A stretch of 24,484 nt of DNA from Gracilariopsis chorda (GCA_003194525.1 NBIV01000476.1:1-24484), one strand, 5' to 3'. Counted from the stretch's first letter, positions 1-8,840 are shown. Made by a program: numbers and translations. The notes: generated by a model from the letters alone, not told the origin.

Positions 1-903
1 GGACCGTGCTGGCCGCTCAAAGCGTATCATCGAAAAGAACTTGGCCCTCGCCAAGCGACGCATATAGCGGAATTCAGCCCGAATGATCGGGTCGTGTCCA
101 GCACACCGCGTCTTGGCGCGCCGCGGGAATGCTTCTCCACAAGAGTGGTTCCAAACCCGCGAGGCGGTCGAGGTACCCCATTTCACCTGGGTGCGATACA
201 ATCCGATGTCGGAGCCCATACCATCGGGGATGGGATACTCGAAGGGAGCCCGGCGAAGCCGTTGATGAGCGAGTAAGACCAACGCCGCGTGCGCGGAAGC
301 TGCTGATTCCCGACCCCGTCGGATTACCGTGTGCACGGGTATCGCTACGCGATTTGCCCAATCCCACGAAGTGGTCACGATTGCCGGAACGTCACCCGGA
401 GCATTCCGTTTCCATCGGTATACATCGCCAGAAGGGCATCATTGAACACCGCAGTCGGGTGGAACCACGGCGCCAACCGGAGAGTCATGGCATGTTGCGA
501 AGGCTGCAGCCCGACCAGCATGTCGTACGACAGCCACGCTGCCATTAGATACCCTCCCGTGGGAGCCGCACTCGCATTTGCGCCTGTTTGTTGCGCTGGA
601 GTGGAGAGACCGCTCTGCGAGAGGCACGGAATGAAATCCGGAGAAGTACTGTAACGGTGTGTTGCTGCGCGTTGTTGCGTTGTTGTTGCCGTTGTTGTTG
701 CCGTTGTTGTTGTTCATCGTAGATGATGGAAGCCGAGCAATCGGAGAAAAAGGCCGCGAAAGCGTGTGTGTTGTTGGAAGAACCTCGGAAGAGTTGGTCG
801 CAGATTCGCTGTTCGCAGCTAGGTGCTCGTTACTCAGAGTGGGATGGAGAACCGGCGAGCCGGACTTACATTTAAGGACCTTGCCCGGTGCTTCCGTCGC
901 CAT
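1..903 (-). pseudogene. Antisense accessory ORF of Ty3 element A (5' part, decayed)
   Basis: This is a broken copy of the protein ORF at 7016-8840, read leftwards from an ATG at 903 and running off the window. The N-terminal part is low-complexity with an Asn-rich stretch. It then matches the other copy at GFxSVP, STPAQ, LRLAPxFHxxA, YxDGxG, SWDWxxRxAIPVH, ESAxxAHAALV, GExGYxxRLAxLE and AVCW. Reading needs frame changes near 606, near 395 (the latter shared with the other copy) and again around 220 and 70. It lies just inside the LTR that begins at 939, opposite in sense to that element's pol. The family is unknown to me: I see no membrane segment or known catalytic motif. Homology to the second copy is certain from the motif order; function is not inferable. 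Confidence 0.75.
661..715. repeat. GTT/AAC triplet repeat coding poly-Asn
   Basis: Imperfect GTT triplets with interspersed GCC. Read on the minus strand they encode Asn runs broken by Gly in the antisense ORF of element A. A shorter Asn run (MNNNNNQ) sits at the same place in the homologous ORF near 7170-7190, so the tract is a positionally conserved low-complexity part of the protein. Confidence 0.8.
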
Positions 904-926
904 CGTGGATGTCGTATTCGCACCTC

Positions 927-938
927 AGGAGGGGGATA
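927..938 (+). promoter_or_regulatory. Polypurine tract of element A
   Basis: AGGAGGGGGATA lies directly before the TG that opens the LTR at 939. This is where the plus-strand primer of an LTR retrotransposon lies, and it shows that pol of element A runs on the + strand and lies left of the window. The matching site in element C (just right of 6959, minus strand) is less purine-rich. Confidence 0.75.
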
Positions 939-1847
939 TGAAGTGCAATCCTCAAGGAGGAAGACTCAGCGATGCCCTGTGGACTTGGTGTTTTTGCCGC
1001 TTTCGCGTGTTTATGATTACTACCGCTATTAGCGGGTGTGTCAGCCCTCAGCGGATCCGCACTGTGCACCAGGTGCACAGTTGTGCATGCGCCGTGTGCC
1101 GCCCAAGGCGTGAGTGGACCACGTGTGACACGGATAGTCAAGAGGAGGTTGGCACCACGGTGTGGACATTTAGTTAACTTATATATATTATTTATTATTT
1201 ATCTACGCTACAGTAGGGAGATTACTACACTATATAGTGGCTTGGCGACCTCGCCCTGACACTGAGTAAACTTCCCCCAACCAGGGTTCTTGGCTCTAAG
1301 TCTTTTTCCGCTTTCGCGAGTCTTCTACACTCCTCGGAGGTAAAGCCGCGTTACTAACGGTAGACCTATCCACCCTGCGTCACTAGGAGTATCACCGCCT
1401 TGCACTTGTCACTTAATTCACCACCGCCGTGTTTCTCGCCCTGTATAGGGTTTCCTTTGTACTTTTTTTTCGTGGTCCCGTTTGCCCACACCCCCGTCGC
1501 CCCCCAATCGGGCATCCCCCGTATTTCCCTTACCCCACTCTCGTGGTTCCTACCCCTTTGTGTGGTTGCTCGTCACCGCTGACGCGTGTCTCTCGTGCCG
1601 GTATCCCGTGACGCCCCCCCCCCACTTACGTGGACTCGTACTCCTTGGAAGGGCTGTTTTCCCATTCGTGGTGATCCTAATCCTACCGTTTCAACTCTCC
1701 CCGCTTGGTGTGAGAGTGAGCCTCGGCTTTACCACCCGACTTCGTCGTGCTCATCCGGAGAGGCTCCGTTCGCTGTGTTACCCTCCAGAGGGGAAGATGA
1801 TTCCGAACGTCTTCGTGTGTTGTCCCGCTTGCGGGTATTGCACTACA
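939..1847 (+). mobile_element. 3' LTR of Ty3 chromovirus element A
   Basis: About 909 bp, opening TGAAGTGCAATCC and closing GGGTATTGCACTACA, so the termini form an imperfect inverted repeat with TG/CA ends. Both ends and several internal blocks align with the LTRs at 6166-6959 and 16860-17656 in reverse orientation: the AT-rich box, the GTGTCxCACxTG block, the CTCGGC-TTTACCACCCGAC block and the CGAACGTCTTCG block. It is clearly diverged from them, so A and C are related families or old relatives. The right end falls exactly where the copia reading frame resumes (1848), marking an insertion into element B. Confidence 0.85.
1176..1202. promoter_or_regulatory. AT-rich box in LTR A (possible core promoter)
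   Basis: A TATATATTATTTATTATT stretch stands out in a GC-balanced LTR. An AT box followed by TTAACTAAAT is kept at the equivalent place in both LTRs of element C (about 6760-6782 and 17455-17477). It could act as a TATA region for the element transcript, for the antisense ORF, or for both. Promoter function is inferred from composition and conservation only. Confidence 0.4.
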
Positions 1848-2177
1848 CTTATTTCTGTTCCCGTGCGGTACTATTATTGCCTTCATTGCGCGTTCTCCGT
1901 CTTCGTCCGTCTTGACCTTGTAAACCACGTGGGAAGTTATGACATTTGCGTTTCGGTCTACCTCGTGCTCCGGTATTGGTGTGTATGCGTCTACCCAATT
2001 GGTGTCGTGTTCTTTCTGGAAGGGCTCGTCGAGGATCCATGCTGGTGCAAACGCAAGTTCTTTCTTGTTCACCTGTTTACTCCCGATGTGGTCAAATATG
2101 TTGTTTAGCACTTTCTGCTTATCCGACTTTAGTTGAGTTGGTACGTTCTCCTTCTGTTCTCTTCCCGTTGCGTGCAC
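1848..2177 (-). pseudogene. Copia RT, N-terminal fragment
   Basis: The frame contains KKEL, WVDAYTPIPEHEV and VVYKVKTDEDGERAMKAIIV, the entry region of copia reverse transcriptases (canonically K-W-V-Y-K-x-K-x-D-x-x-G followed by KARLV). The similarity ends at 1848, exactly at the LTR terminus of element A; downstream residues in the same open frame come from the LTR and are unrelated. The catalytic YxDD box is therefore absent from this fragment. Confidence 0.75.
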
Positions 2178-2207
2178 GCCGATGTCCTTCCTTTCCGCTT
2201 CTTCAAT

Positions 2208-3306
2208 TCATGTCCGTGATGAAATCATGTGGTTGTTCGTCGGAAGCATATCTTTTGCTGAGCTCTCTTCCCTTCCCCCTGCTTCCGATGAATCAACTCC
2301 GTATCCAAGGGGGTCGTCGAGGGATCCTCGCATCAGTTCGGCTGTTAGCGGGTTATCTGGTACAAGACGAATGTCTTCGTAAGCGGTTTTCATTGGCCTG
2401 CCTTGCCGTGACCTTCGGGTAACAATATAGTGATCTCTTGCATCGAAGACTTCTGCTTCTGTCCAGTAAGCTGTTCCACGTGATGGTTTGATAAATACGT
2501 ACACTTTTCTTCCCTGAGGTAGCAAATAAGGGCTGGTAGTGATAGGTGACCGTGTCTTGAGGAGCCTGTGTAGCGCCCTTATCTCTACTTGCTCTTTGTG
2601 GGCGTCGAGGATCTCCTGCGATACAACCGAGGTCGGTATACCTAGCAGCGATGGGCTGTATCCTTTCACCAGCTCGAATGAGCTCAGGATGGTTGAACCC
2701 GAGAAAAGATTAGACAGAAACGTTGCTCTGGTGAGAATCGTGTGGTGGTTGTCTTGCGAGTTCTCCTTATTCAGCTTTTCGATGATCTTCTTGACCGTTT
2801 GGTTTTTCCTTTCCACTATACCCAATTTGTTGTGCCTTCTTGCTGGTCTTGGGCGATACTCAATTTTGTGGCTAACACAGAATGCTCTTAGGGATGGTGA
2901 ATTGTACTCATCATCTGCGGATAATCTTAGTGGACATCCGTGTCTGCATATCCATATGGATGCAATTTCCCCAGGGTCGTGGTTGTGGACCTATCTGTTA
3001 CGATGGCTGCCTCCGAATAGCGTGTGCCGGTATCTGTGATGTGGATTATCGTTCGTTTCTCGCTATGGATATCTATGAAGAAGAAGTCGATCTGGACTTC
3101 TTGTTTGAAGTGTTCGTTCACATGGGACAAAGATATCTTTCTCGTTTTTGCCGGTTGCCCCGATTGGGCACAAATGTCACATCCGTCTGATATGGAATCT
3201 ATAGCTTGTCTTAGTGCTTTGTCGAGTATTCCTGCGTCTTGGCATATCCTTTTCACTTCTTCGGGGCATGTTTATATCGATGTATCCGTTTGGCCAATGT
3301 TTTCAT
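2208..3306 (-). pseudogene. Copia integrase
   Basis: N-terminal zinc-binding residues are HRYKH (HX3H, near 3270) and CDIC (CX2C, near 3170), split by a frameshift near 3255. The core has the first Asp in VQIDFFF (near 3110), then after another frame break the second Asp in SADDEYNS (near 2910) and the Glu in GIVERKNQT (near 2815) with spacing close to the D,D35E norm. The C-terminal part has a KGYSP segment and an SH3-like strand-rich block (QGRKVYVFIKPSRGTAYWTE). It lies directly upstream of RT, as expected for copia. It is inactive as it stands because of the frame breaks near 3255 and about 2930, although catalytic residues survive. Confidence 0.85.
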
Positions 3307-3369
3307 AGCCCGGTTGTGATTTGGGTTAGAACTGGTGAGGAGCATTTTCGAGATTCTGGTTACGTCTGG

Positions 3370-3800
3370 CCGCGGGACTATAAGCAGTCTGAATCGCTTG
3401 TCCGAACTGTTTACATCGATGTATGTTGGAAGTGTGCGTGATCCTTTATCTTCTGGTCGTTCGATGATGATCTTTTTGTGTTTGCCCTCTTTGATGGTGT
3501 CCGCGTACTGTTTTGTGTCGAGTCCAACGATTAGTGGATCGTTTCCGTCGGTCAGATCGACTGTCAGAGAAAGCGGTTTGGAGTTCTCGTCGTCGACAGT
3601 TAATGTCGATGAGCATTTCACTGGTTTGGCGTTTATGCCGTTCGGGCCCCATCCTTGGAGGTATTCTTCTCGGGGAGGGTCTAAGTCTAGCTGTATTCCG
3701 AGTATATCACATATGCGCGCTGCTGTGGCAATACCTCCCGTCGATGTTGGTGCTCCTTCGTCTAGAATGGGATTAGGATCTGGTTGGAGCTCACCGATGC
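3370..3800 (-). pseudogene. Copia aspartic protease
   Basis: Reading leftwards from about 3800 gives PILDEGAPTSTGG, then ARICDILGI and PPREEYLQGWGPNG, then PLIVGLD. This is the shape of a retropepsin with the active-site loop and an I-V-G-L-D block. The catalytic triplet is DEG (3754-3762) instead of D-S/T-G, which should abolish activity. A gag-pre-integrase-like linker follows before the HX3H residues of integrase. Identification rests on loop context and position between gag and integrase. Confidence 0.65.
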
Positions 3801-3803
3801 TAC

Positions 3804-4156
3804 TTACTGAACATACTGCCTATCTTCTGGTTTCGATTCTTCCTCTTTCTCCGCCGTATCTTGTACATCGTCTGCCTTATGCTTCTTACTCCATGGTTGA
3901 TCCTCTCGTCCGAAGTTCGGTCTCTTCCTGTTCAGTGGATGCATTTCGCATTTACGATCTTTCCATTGATGATCCAGTTTATCGCATGCCAACAATTTCC
4001 TTTCTTACGAAATGATGTTCGCTTATGGTTGAATCCGGATGAACTAAATCCTTTTCCGGCTATCATAGTCTTTGTGATCTTAATCCCGCCTTCTGTATCA
4101 GCAGTTGCCTTCTTATCCGTTGGGTTGTCGACCTGTAGGTCTTTTATTGCTGCCAC
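3804..4156 (-). pseudogene. Copia gag C-terminal zinc-knuckle region
   Basis: A Lys-rich segment leads into KGNCWHA in one frame and CDKLDHQWKDRKC in another. Together they outline a C...C...H...C nucleic-acid-binding knuckle with a frameshift near 3990, inside the motif. Downstream is a charged linker (WSKKHKADDV, AEKEEESKPEDR). The spacing is slightly off the usual CX2CX4HX4C, so the exact ligands are uncertain. Confidence 0.55.
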
Positions 4157-4276
4157 AGCATCCTCTAGGCATATGAAAGATCATTCTGATTTCTCCGTCA
4201 TGACGAACTTATGTGGGTTCAAGATGTTGTTGATTGTTTCGTGACACTCTTTCACTTCAGCTACGTTGCTTTTCTC

Positions 4277-5041
4277 TCATGTGGCTTCTTGTACCGCGCT
4301 GCTGTCTTTCTCGGATCGGTGCTTGTTGAGGTTGAGTATATTTGTTAAGATACCCTTCAATTTGTGCAGCTTCGACGCCGTTATATGATGGTATGTATCG
4401 GATATAACTGGATTGACTCTTGCAGCTGCAATCAATGAAGATACGACGTTGTTGAATGTCACTGTTGATAGCTTCGAATTTTCTAATAGTACCATCGCAA
4501 ATGTCTGGCTATCTTTTCCGTTGTCCTTGGTTCCTGATAAGTTGAGATACGCCTGTGCGTGGCCATAAAACCGATCGGCGTATCTGGTGAAGTTCTCATT
4601 ATCTTGTCGAATCCAGTTGTGGATTGTTCTAATCATTTTCACTTTGCGCCGAACCGAGTCTGATACTGAGTGCTTGGCTACGAGGAATATGATCTTTTCC
4701 AATGCCTCGATACGTTGTTCATTGGGGGTGTTGCTGGTGCTACGTAGACATATTTCCCTTGCATCCACAGATCGATTTACAAGTTGTTGGTTTCCGTAAT
4801 TCTTGCAGGAGTATATTGTAAGACAAAGGGTGATGGCTACTCCTTTTGCTCTGTTGTCTCCTCCTTCTGCATAATTGAAGATTCTTTTTGGCCATATCCG
4901 AACACTTTGTCGCCACAAATATTTGTCAGTTGTGGATTCTAGTCTCGGTGGTTCGAGAAGGTGGATGGGTGAAGAGTGCGCTGGGCCCATAACTGTGGGT
5001 TGAGTGGACTCCATACTAATTACGGACTGTGACAAATACAA
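4277..5041 (-). CDS. Copia gag, capsid region
   Basis: The frame is 254 codons from the first ATG; the second ATG at 5014 (MESTQPTVMG) is an equally good start because it begins the likely structured part. It shows the helical make-up of copia gag: YLWRQSVRIW near the start, IYSCKNYGNQQLVN, EALEKIIFLVAKH, and NFTRYADRFYGHAQAYLNL, a typical gag_pre-like segment. It ends in a TGA at 4277-4279, with the rest of gag continuing in another frame. It follows the TATA-containing leader on the minus strand. Capsid function is assigned by position and style rather than by a signature motif. Confidence 0.65.
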   Translation of the reverse strand: MYLSQSVISMESTQPTVMGPAHSSPIHLLEPPRLESTTDKYLWRQSVRIWPKRIFNYAEGGDNRAKGVAITLCLTIYSCKNYGNQQLVNRSVDAREICLRSTSNTPNEQRIEALEKIIFLVAKHSVSDSVRRKVKMIRTIHNWIRQDNENFTRYADRFYGHAQAYLNLSGTKDNGKDSQTFAMVLLENSKLSTVTFNNVVSSLIAAARVNPVISDTYHHITASKLHKLKGILTNILNLNKHRSEKDSSAVQEAT

Positions 5042-5405
5042 TCAGAGCACAGTATTAAGCACAATTGCCCGGAGTCCGCCCTTCTTCTCTCGCTTGGCCC
5101 TCTCCTCTCGTTTACTCTGAGCCTCATCGCTCCTTTTATAACACTCGCACGCGGCCGTTCTCCCTCCTGATATATCTTTCTGTTCCGACCTTTCATGTAT
5201 GTCAGCTATCGCGGTGCGCTGCGATCAATTCCGGCGCGTGCTTTTGTTTAATTACAAATTCCAATATCAATTCGACACATATACGTCTTATCACACCCAC
5301 AGTGTAGAGGTCAACGGTCCCCTCAGGGCCGTTCCAAACAAGCGTTCTGGCATACCAGCGTACCAGAGTTTTGACACTTGTACGACAGTAGTTCGCCCTC
5401 CGACA
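5042..5405 (-). promoter_or_regulatory. Probable 5' LTR/leader of element B with TATA box
   Basis: On the minus strand TATAAAAGGA (5131-5140) lies about 120 bp upstream of the gag ATG, a good RNA polymerase II core promoter. A TGTCGGAGGGCGAAC start is readable at 5405, compatible with a copia LTR terminus, and ...TGTCACA near 5045 could be its end. With no partner LTR in the window the limits cannot be checked, and I see no convincing primer-binding site. Confidence 0.4.
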
Positions 5406-5705
5406 ATCAAAACATCATAGGGATCCCAAGTAGAAGTTCAGCTCTTAATTCGACAACTTCCGAAATTTTGGTGAGGCACCTCCACCAAAACGTTAATCTC
5501 TCAACAACCAATAGAAGTATTTTGGTTCTCATACGTGCGTCATATTTGCAGCACAATCAACATGCAAAAACTCACCCCACAAGAATCACGAACGTTTACT
5601 TTTCGTCATATCAATAAGCTAACGTAATGGCTGTAAAAGCCCAAAAAATAAAGGGTTTCAAATAGTGGCAATATATATGTGCCGGTTTAAGCAGCTGACC
5701 GTTCA
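5406..5705. other. AT-rich spacer, no gene seen
   Basis: Low-GC sequence between the start of element B and the ORF at 5706. It has CAACAACCAAT and AAAATAAAG runs but no ORF with recognisable content, no RNA gene and no repeat that I can support. Confidence 0.5.
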
Positions 5706-6165
5706 CTACATACCAAAACTCAACTCTCCATCAATGTCTGGAGCAATAACTCTCGCCACAGGAACCAACAACGCTATGCGCGCTTCAGTGTTTTGAGCTT
5801 TCGCTCGTGCTTGACGCATCTCCAATCTGTGTTTGCGAGACTGCACATAACGACGGTCACAAATGCTCTGCTGCAGGGCCAGTTGCAGAAGACGCTTAAT
5901 ATCGCTTTTTAGCACCTTGAAAGCAGCTGCGCGTCTTTTTGCCTTCTTTCCTTTCTTTCTACGTTTGTGATGCTCAATACGTTTCAAATGCGCTTCAATC
6001 ACAGCAACTGAAGTAACATATGAACCAGCGGTTGTATGGAGTTGAACATGTCCATTCGTTTCCACGACGGCGTTGCGTAGTAAAATACGATGCTGCTTTT
6101 CAAACTCTGATACAAGCGCTTTCATGCTAACGTTCTCTTTCTCACTTCTTTTTGCATTTGTCAAA
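5706..6165 (-). pseudogene. Lys/Arg-rich protein, C-terminal part, cut by LTR
   Basis: An open frame of about 150 codons ends in FGM-stop at 5706. It reads EFEKQHRILLRNAVVETNG, a strongly basic patch HHKRRKKGKKAKRR, then a Gln/Leu/Arg-rich helical tail and PVARVIAPDIDGELSFGM. At 6165 the frame enters the LTR of element C; codons beyond that (including the apparent ATG at 6296) belong to the LTR. The 5' part of the gene must have been lost or moved by the insertion. It is not recognised. A basic, helical C-terminus of this kind occurs in DNA-transposon transposases and in nuclear proteins, but neither is demonstrated. Confidence 0.5.
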
Positions 6166-6959
6166 TTTAGCACAATGCCCGGAAGCGGGAGTGCACCGAA
6201 AGACGTTCGGGATCTTTCCTCGTTAGAGGTGAGCCCAGTTGGGTAGAGCCCTCCCAGGAGTGGCACGACTATGTCGGGTTGTAAGGCCGAGGCCACCCGT
6301 CGCGACTTGCGCGGGGGGGTTGAGGCAAGAATCGGGTATCTGCAGGAGCGGTGTATCGGCGTGTTCGTCCTCTAGAGAGGTGAGGTTTCCACGTTAGTGG
6401 CACGCGCGAACATGAGCCGTGGGTAGCGGGAAAGCCACCCTGTAAAGGGAAAAATAAGGGGGAGCTGAGTCACGAGTGTCGTGACGAAGACTAACGGCAG
6501 TGCCGGTAAATAAATCTTATACAAGGCGAACACCAAGACAGCTGGAATAACAATCCGAATACTCGGGTCCTTTAGATAGGCAAGGGGTAGACTTCCCGTA
6601 TGCGACGGTGCTTCCCTCCAAAGAAGAGTAGAGAACACGCGAAGGCGGTGAGGTCTAGAGCTAATTCCCCAGGTTGGGGTCCCTTGTTGGGGAATGGTTA
6701 CTGGTGCGACGGCAACCCGCCGGCCCACTAAGTACTAACCATCCCAGAAGTGGGTGTGAAAATAATAAATAGAATTAACTAAATTACTCCACTTTGGTGG
6801 TTCATGCCCACTACTGTGGCCAACCGCCAATTGACTCTTCCGTGTCCCACATGTCAAATCCACTATTATTGGTCGTAGTTAATGCAATGACTACATTACC
6901 GAAACATTCGGGAAATCAACCAAGTACCAAGAATCCCTCGCTGAGGGCATTGTACTTCA
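6166..6959 (-). repeat. 3' LTR of element C
   Basis: About 794 bp, with imperfect terminal inverted repeats (TTTAGCACAATGCCC at the left end, GGGCATTGTACTTCA at the right end). It is collinear with 16860-17656, with around 45 differences including small indels by eye. The left terminus has drifted from the TGTAGTGC form of the other copy. It carries the AT-rich box near 6760-6782 and a palindrome at 6469-6485. Its right edge lies 57 nt from the antisense ORF start, so this LTR is the natural promoter candidate for that ORF. Confidence 0.92.
6469..6485. repeat. LTR palindrome, 7-bp arms
   Basis: GTCACGA-GTG-TCGTGAC is a perfect hairpin with a 3-nt loop. It is unchanged in the second LTR (17163-17179) although the LTRs differ elsewhere by about 6%. 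It could be a protein-binding dyad or an RNA structure; nothing more can be said. Confidence 0.7.
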
Positions 6960-7015
6960 TATGCCCGTCCTTAGTCGGGAAAGCAACCGCGAACGCGGGC
7001 GAATCCCAGTGGAAA

Positions 7016-8840
7016 ATGGGTGATAAAATTCCAAACCTCTCCGGGTCACCGGGTCAGGCCTCTGCCTCAGAGAAACAACCTCCTGCAAAAGCAGCGAACC
7101 AGCCTTCCACAAGTGCACGCTCCTCCTCTTCCTGCTCAACTCAGTCAGATAATGCCCTTTCGAAGGGGAATATGAACAACAACAACAACCAGCCTCCAAG
7201 ACCGACTCCAGTCGGGAACTTCACAACCGGTTTTTGGTCGGTACCCTTTCCACAAGGGAGGCGAACTCCTGCACAGCCGGCACACACTGGTGCAGCGTCC
7301 CAGCATGGGTTCCAACTTCCACCAGCAGTGGCTCCTTCCGGACTGATCCCGGCGGCGACTTGGCCTTCTTATAACGCCCTTGTAGGGTTAGATCAGATGA
7401 ATCGGAGTCACGCCTCTCGGCTCCGGCTTGCGCCGTGTTTCCATGCCATTGCTGCCCTCAACGAGGATTTGGTTACGGCCTACGCGGATGGTTCCGGTAC
7501 TTTGCCCGGGATCTACCCAGCGTTGTCACCTCGTCGTGGGACTGGCGGCATCGAATCGCCATCCCGGTGCACCATATCCGAAGAAACTCGGGAGAATCCG
7601 CGATTGCGGCTCATGCTGCGCTGGTGCGGATTGCATGTCAACAGCAGAGCTGGGTGCCTTTCGAATTACCGGTGCCTACCGGCTTTGGCTTCGACGTTAG
7701 CCTATTCCGCACGCGCGGTGAAATCGGTTACGGCGAACGCCTGGCCAGCCTCGAAACCCTCGCGTGGAGGAACCTTCCTGCTGCGCAGCAAGAAGCCGTG
7801 TGTTGGGAACGACCGATACTTCGGGATGAATTCCAGTACCTTTCCCGGCATTTCCGGTCCATTTTCCTCCAGAACTTCATCCGTTATGAACGGCGCTGGC
7901 GATCCCGATTTCGGTACTTTGTCCCGTATCATAACGTGGAGATTGAGCGGATTGCTCCGCCTTACCGACACGGTCGGTACGTCGCACTCCCCGAGTGGTG
8001 GAGGTTCCATGAAGCGTGCCGGGGTTGCTACGTTGAACTCCCGCCGGCACTCACGTACCTCGGTTCCTTTGTGATTCAGGGTCCCCGGTCGGGGTTTTGG
8101 TCGGTAATTGTAACCGAGTGGGCTGCCTGCACTGCGGCGTATATCCTCGCTGAGTTTTATGACCAGTATCGACTGTGGTTCATCCAACCACTTGTGCGGG
8201 CCGCTATTCGCAATCTGGACCTCAGCGTTCCCCTTGGGGTATTTCCAATAATCACAAAGTACTCCAATTACTTCCGTTTGATTGACAGTATTGACTGGCG
8301 CGAGATCCCGCTGAAACAGAGCGGTCGGCTTGACGGCGGCGGTGGCAGTACTGGTGGTCCGGGTCTTGGTAGAAACACCGCCCTTGCGGGGACTTCATCT
8401 ACTTCGATCCCTGGGAGTTCCGGGAGATTTCCTCCGAGGAGGCGAGGGAACTCTGCGACGAACTGCGGCACGTGCCGGACGACCACCCGATTGGGTACGT
8501 CGATTCCGACGATTATTACCGCGCGTATAGCGGGGATGGCCCGATGGTCGATGACGAACCCGAAGAGCCGGGGGACATGGAACTAGACGTTGCCGACATG
8601 GTCGTAGACGAATCCCCCGAGGCGGTGCCTCCGGTTCCCAGTCCTCCGACGGCGAGCGCTAGGCCTTCACTCCCCAGCGGGGGTACAGTCAATGAAAGCG
8701 ATATCATTGTCCGCTTCCTCCGCGGAGCGGGTTTAAGCGCTGCCGAGGTTTCGGGTGACGTCACCGCGATGGCGGATGCCTTGGCTTACCGCCTTGCGGG
8801 TGGTCACGCCCCGGACGATGGGGAGGGGTCGAACCTCTAA
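7016..8840 (+). CDS. Antisense accessory ORF of element C (unknown family)
   Basis: A protein of about 600 residues is readable from an ATG at 7016 in three frames: 7016 to about 7505, about 7505 to 8380, and about 8380 to 8840. The first part is Ser/Gln/Pro-rich with a short Asn run, then GFWSVPFPQGRRTPAQ. The middle is dense in Trp, Tyr, Phe and Arg (SWDWRHRIAIPVH, LPEWWRFHEACRGCY, TKYSNYFRLIDSIDWREI). The last part has FDPWEFREISSEEA, an acidic stretch and a Pro/Ser linker. Homology to the ORF at 1-903 shows the frame choice is real. There is no known enzyme motif, signal peptide or clear membrane helix. It converges with pol, leaving 187 nt between stops. Programmed frameshifting and simple decay are both possible. 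Env-like or RNA-binding roles would be guesses. Confidence 0.7.

Larger units (their letters stand above)
1848..5405 (-). mobile_element. Ty1/copia-like element B, truncated at 3' side
   Basis: Minus-strand order is promoter/LTR region, gag, zinc knuckle, protease, integrase, then the start of reverse transcriptase. Integrase before RT is diagnostic of Ty1/copia. The element stops at 1848, where the LTR of element A is inserted; the remaining RT, RNase H and 3' LTR would lie beyond A, outside the window. Several frameshifts show it is dead. The protease and integrase motifs look more like the divergent aquatic lineages (GalEa/PyRE-type elements of crustaceans and red algae) than plant copia; that lineage call is from memory of family style and is tentative. 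Confidence 0.85.

Noticed and set aside
439..605. C-terminal part of the long minus-strand ORF 439-903
   Set aside because: After the one-base shift near 606 this frame stops matching the homologue. The matching residues (LRLAP, YTDGNG) lie in another frame, so this part is a shadow.
1482..2108. 208-codon ORF on +
   Set aside because: It crosses the LTR A/copia boundary and is the complement of copia RT codons on its right side. It is pyrimidine-rich LTR read by chance.
6794..7015. ORF on + beginning inside the LTR (MVVHAHYCGQ...)
   Set aside because: The same start recurs in the other LTR (17491) without the downstream ORF. Only the part from about 7016 is conserved with the copy in element A, so the LTR-encoded residues are not counted as part of the protein.
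7505..8074. Continuation of the first antisense-ORF frame in element C to 8074
   Set aside because: The frame stays open but has no similarity to the homologous copy, where it hits stops quickly. Conservation switches to the -1 frame.
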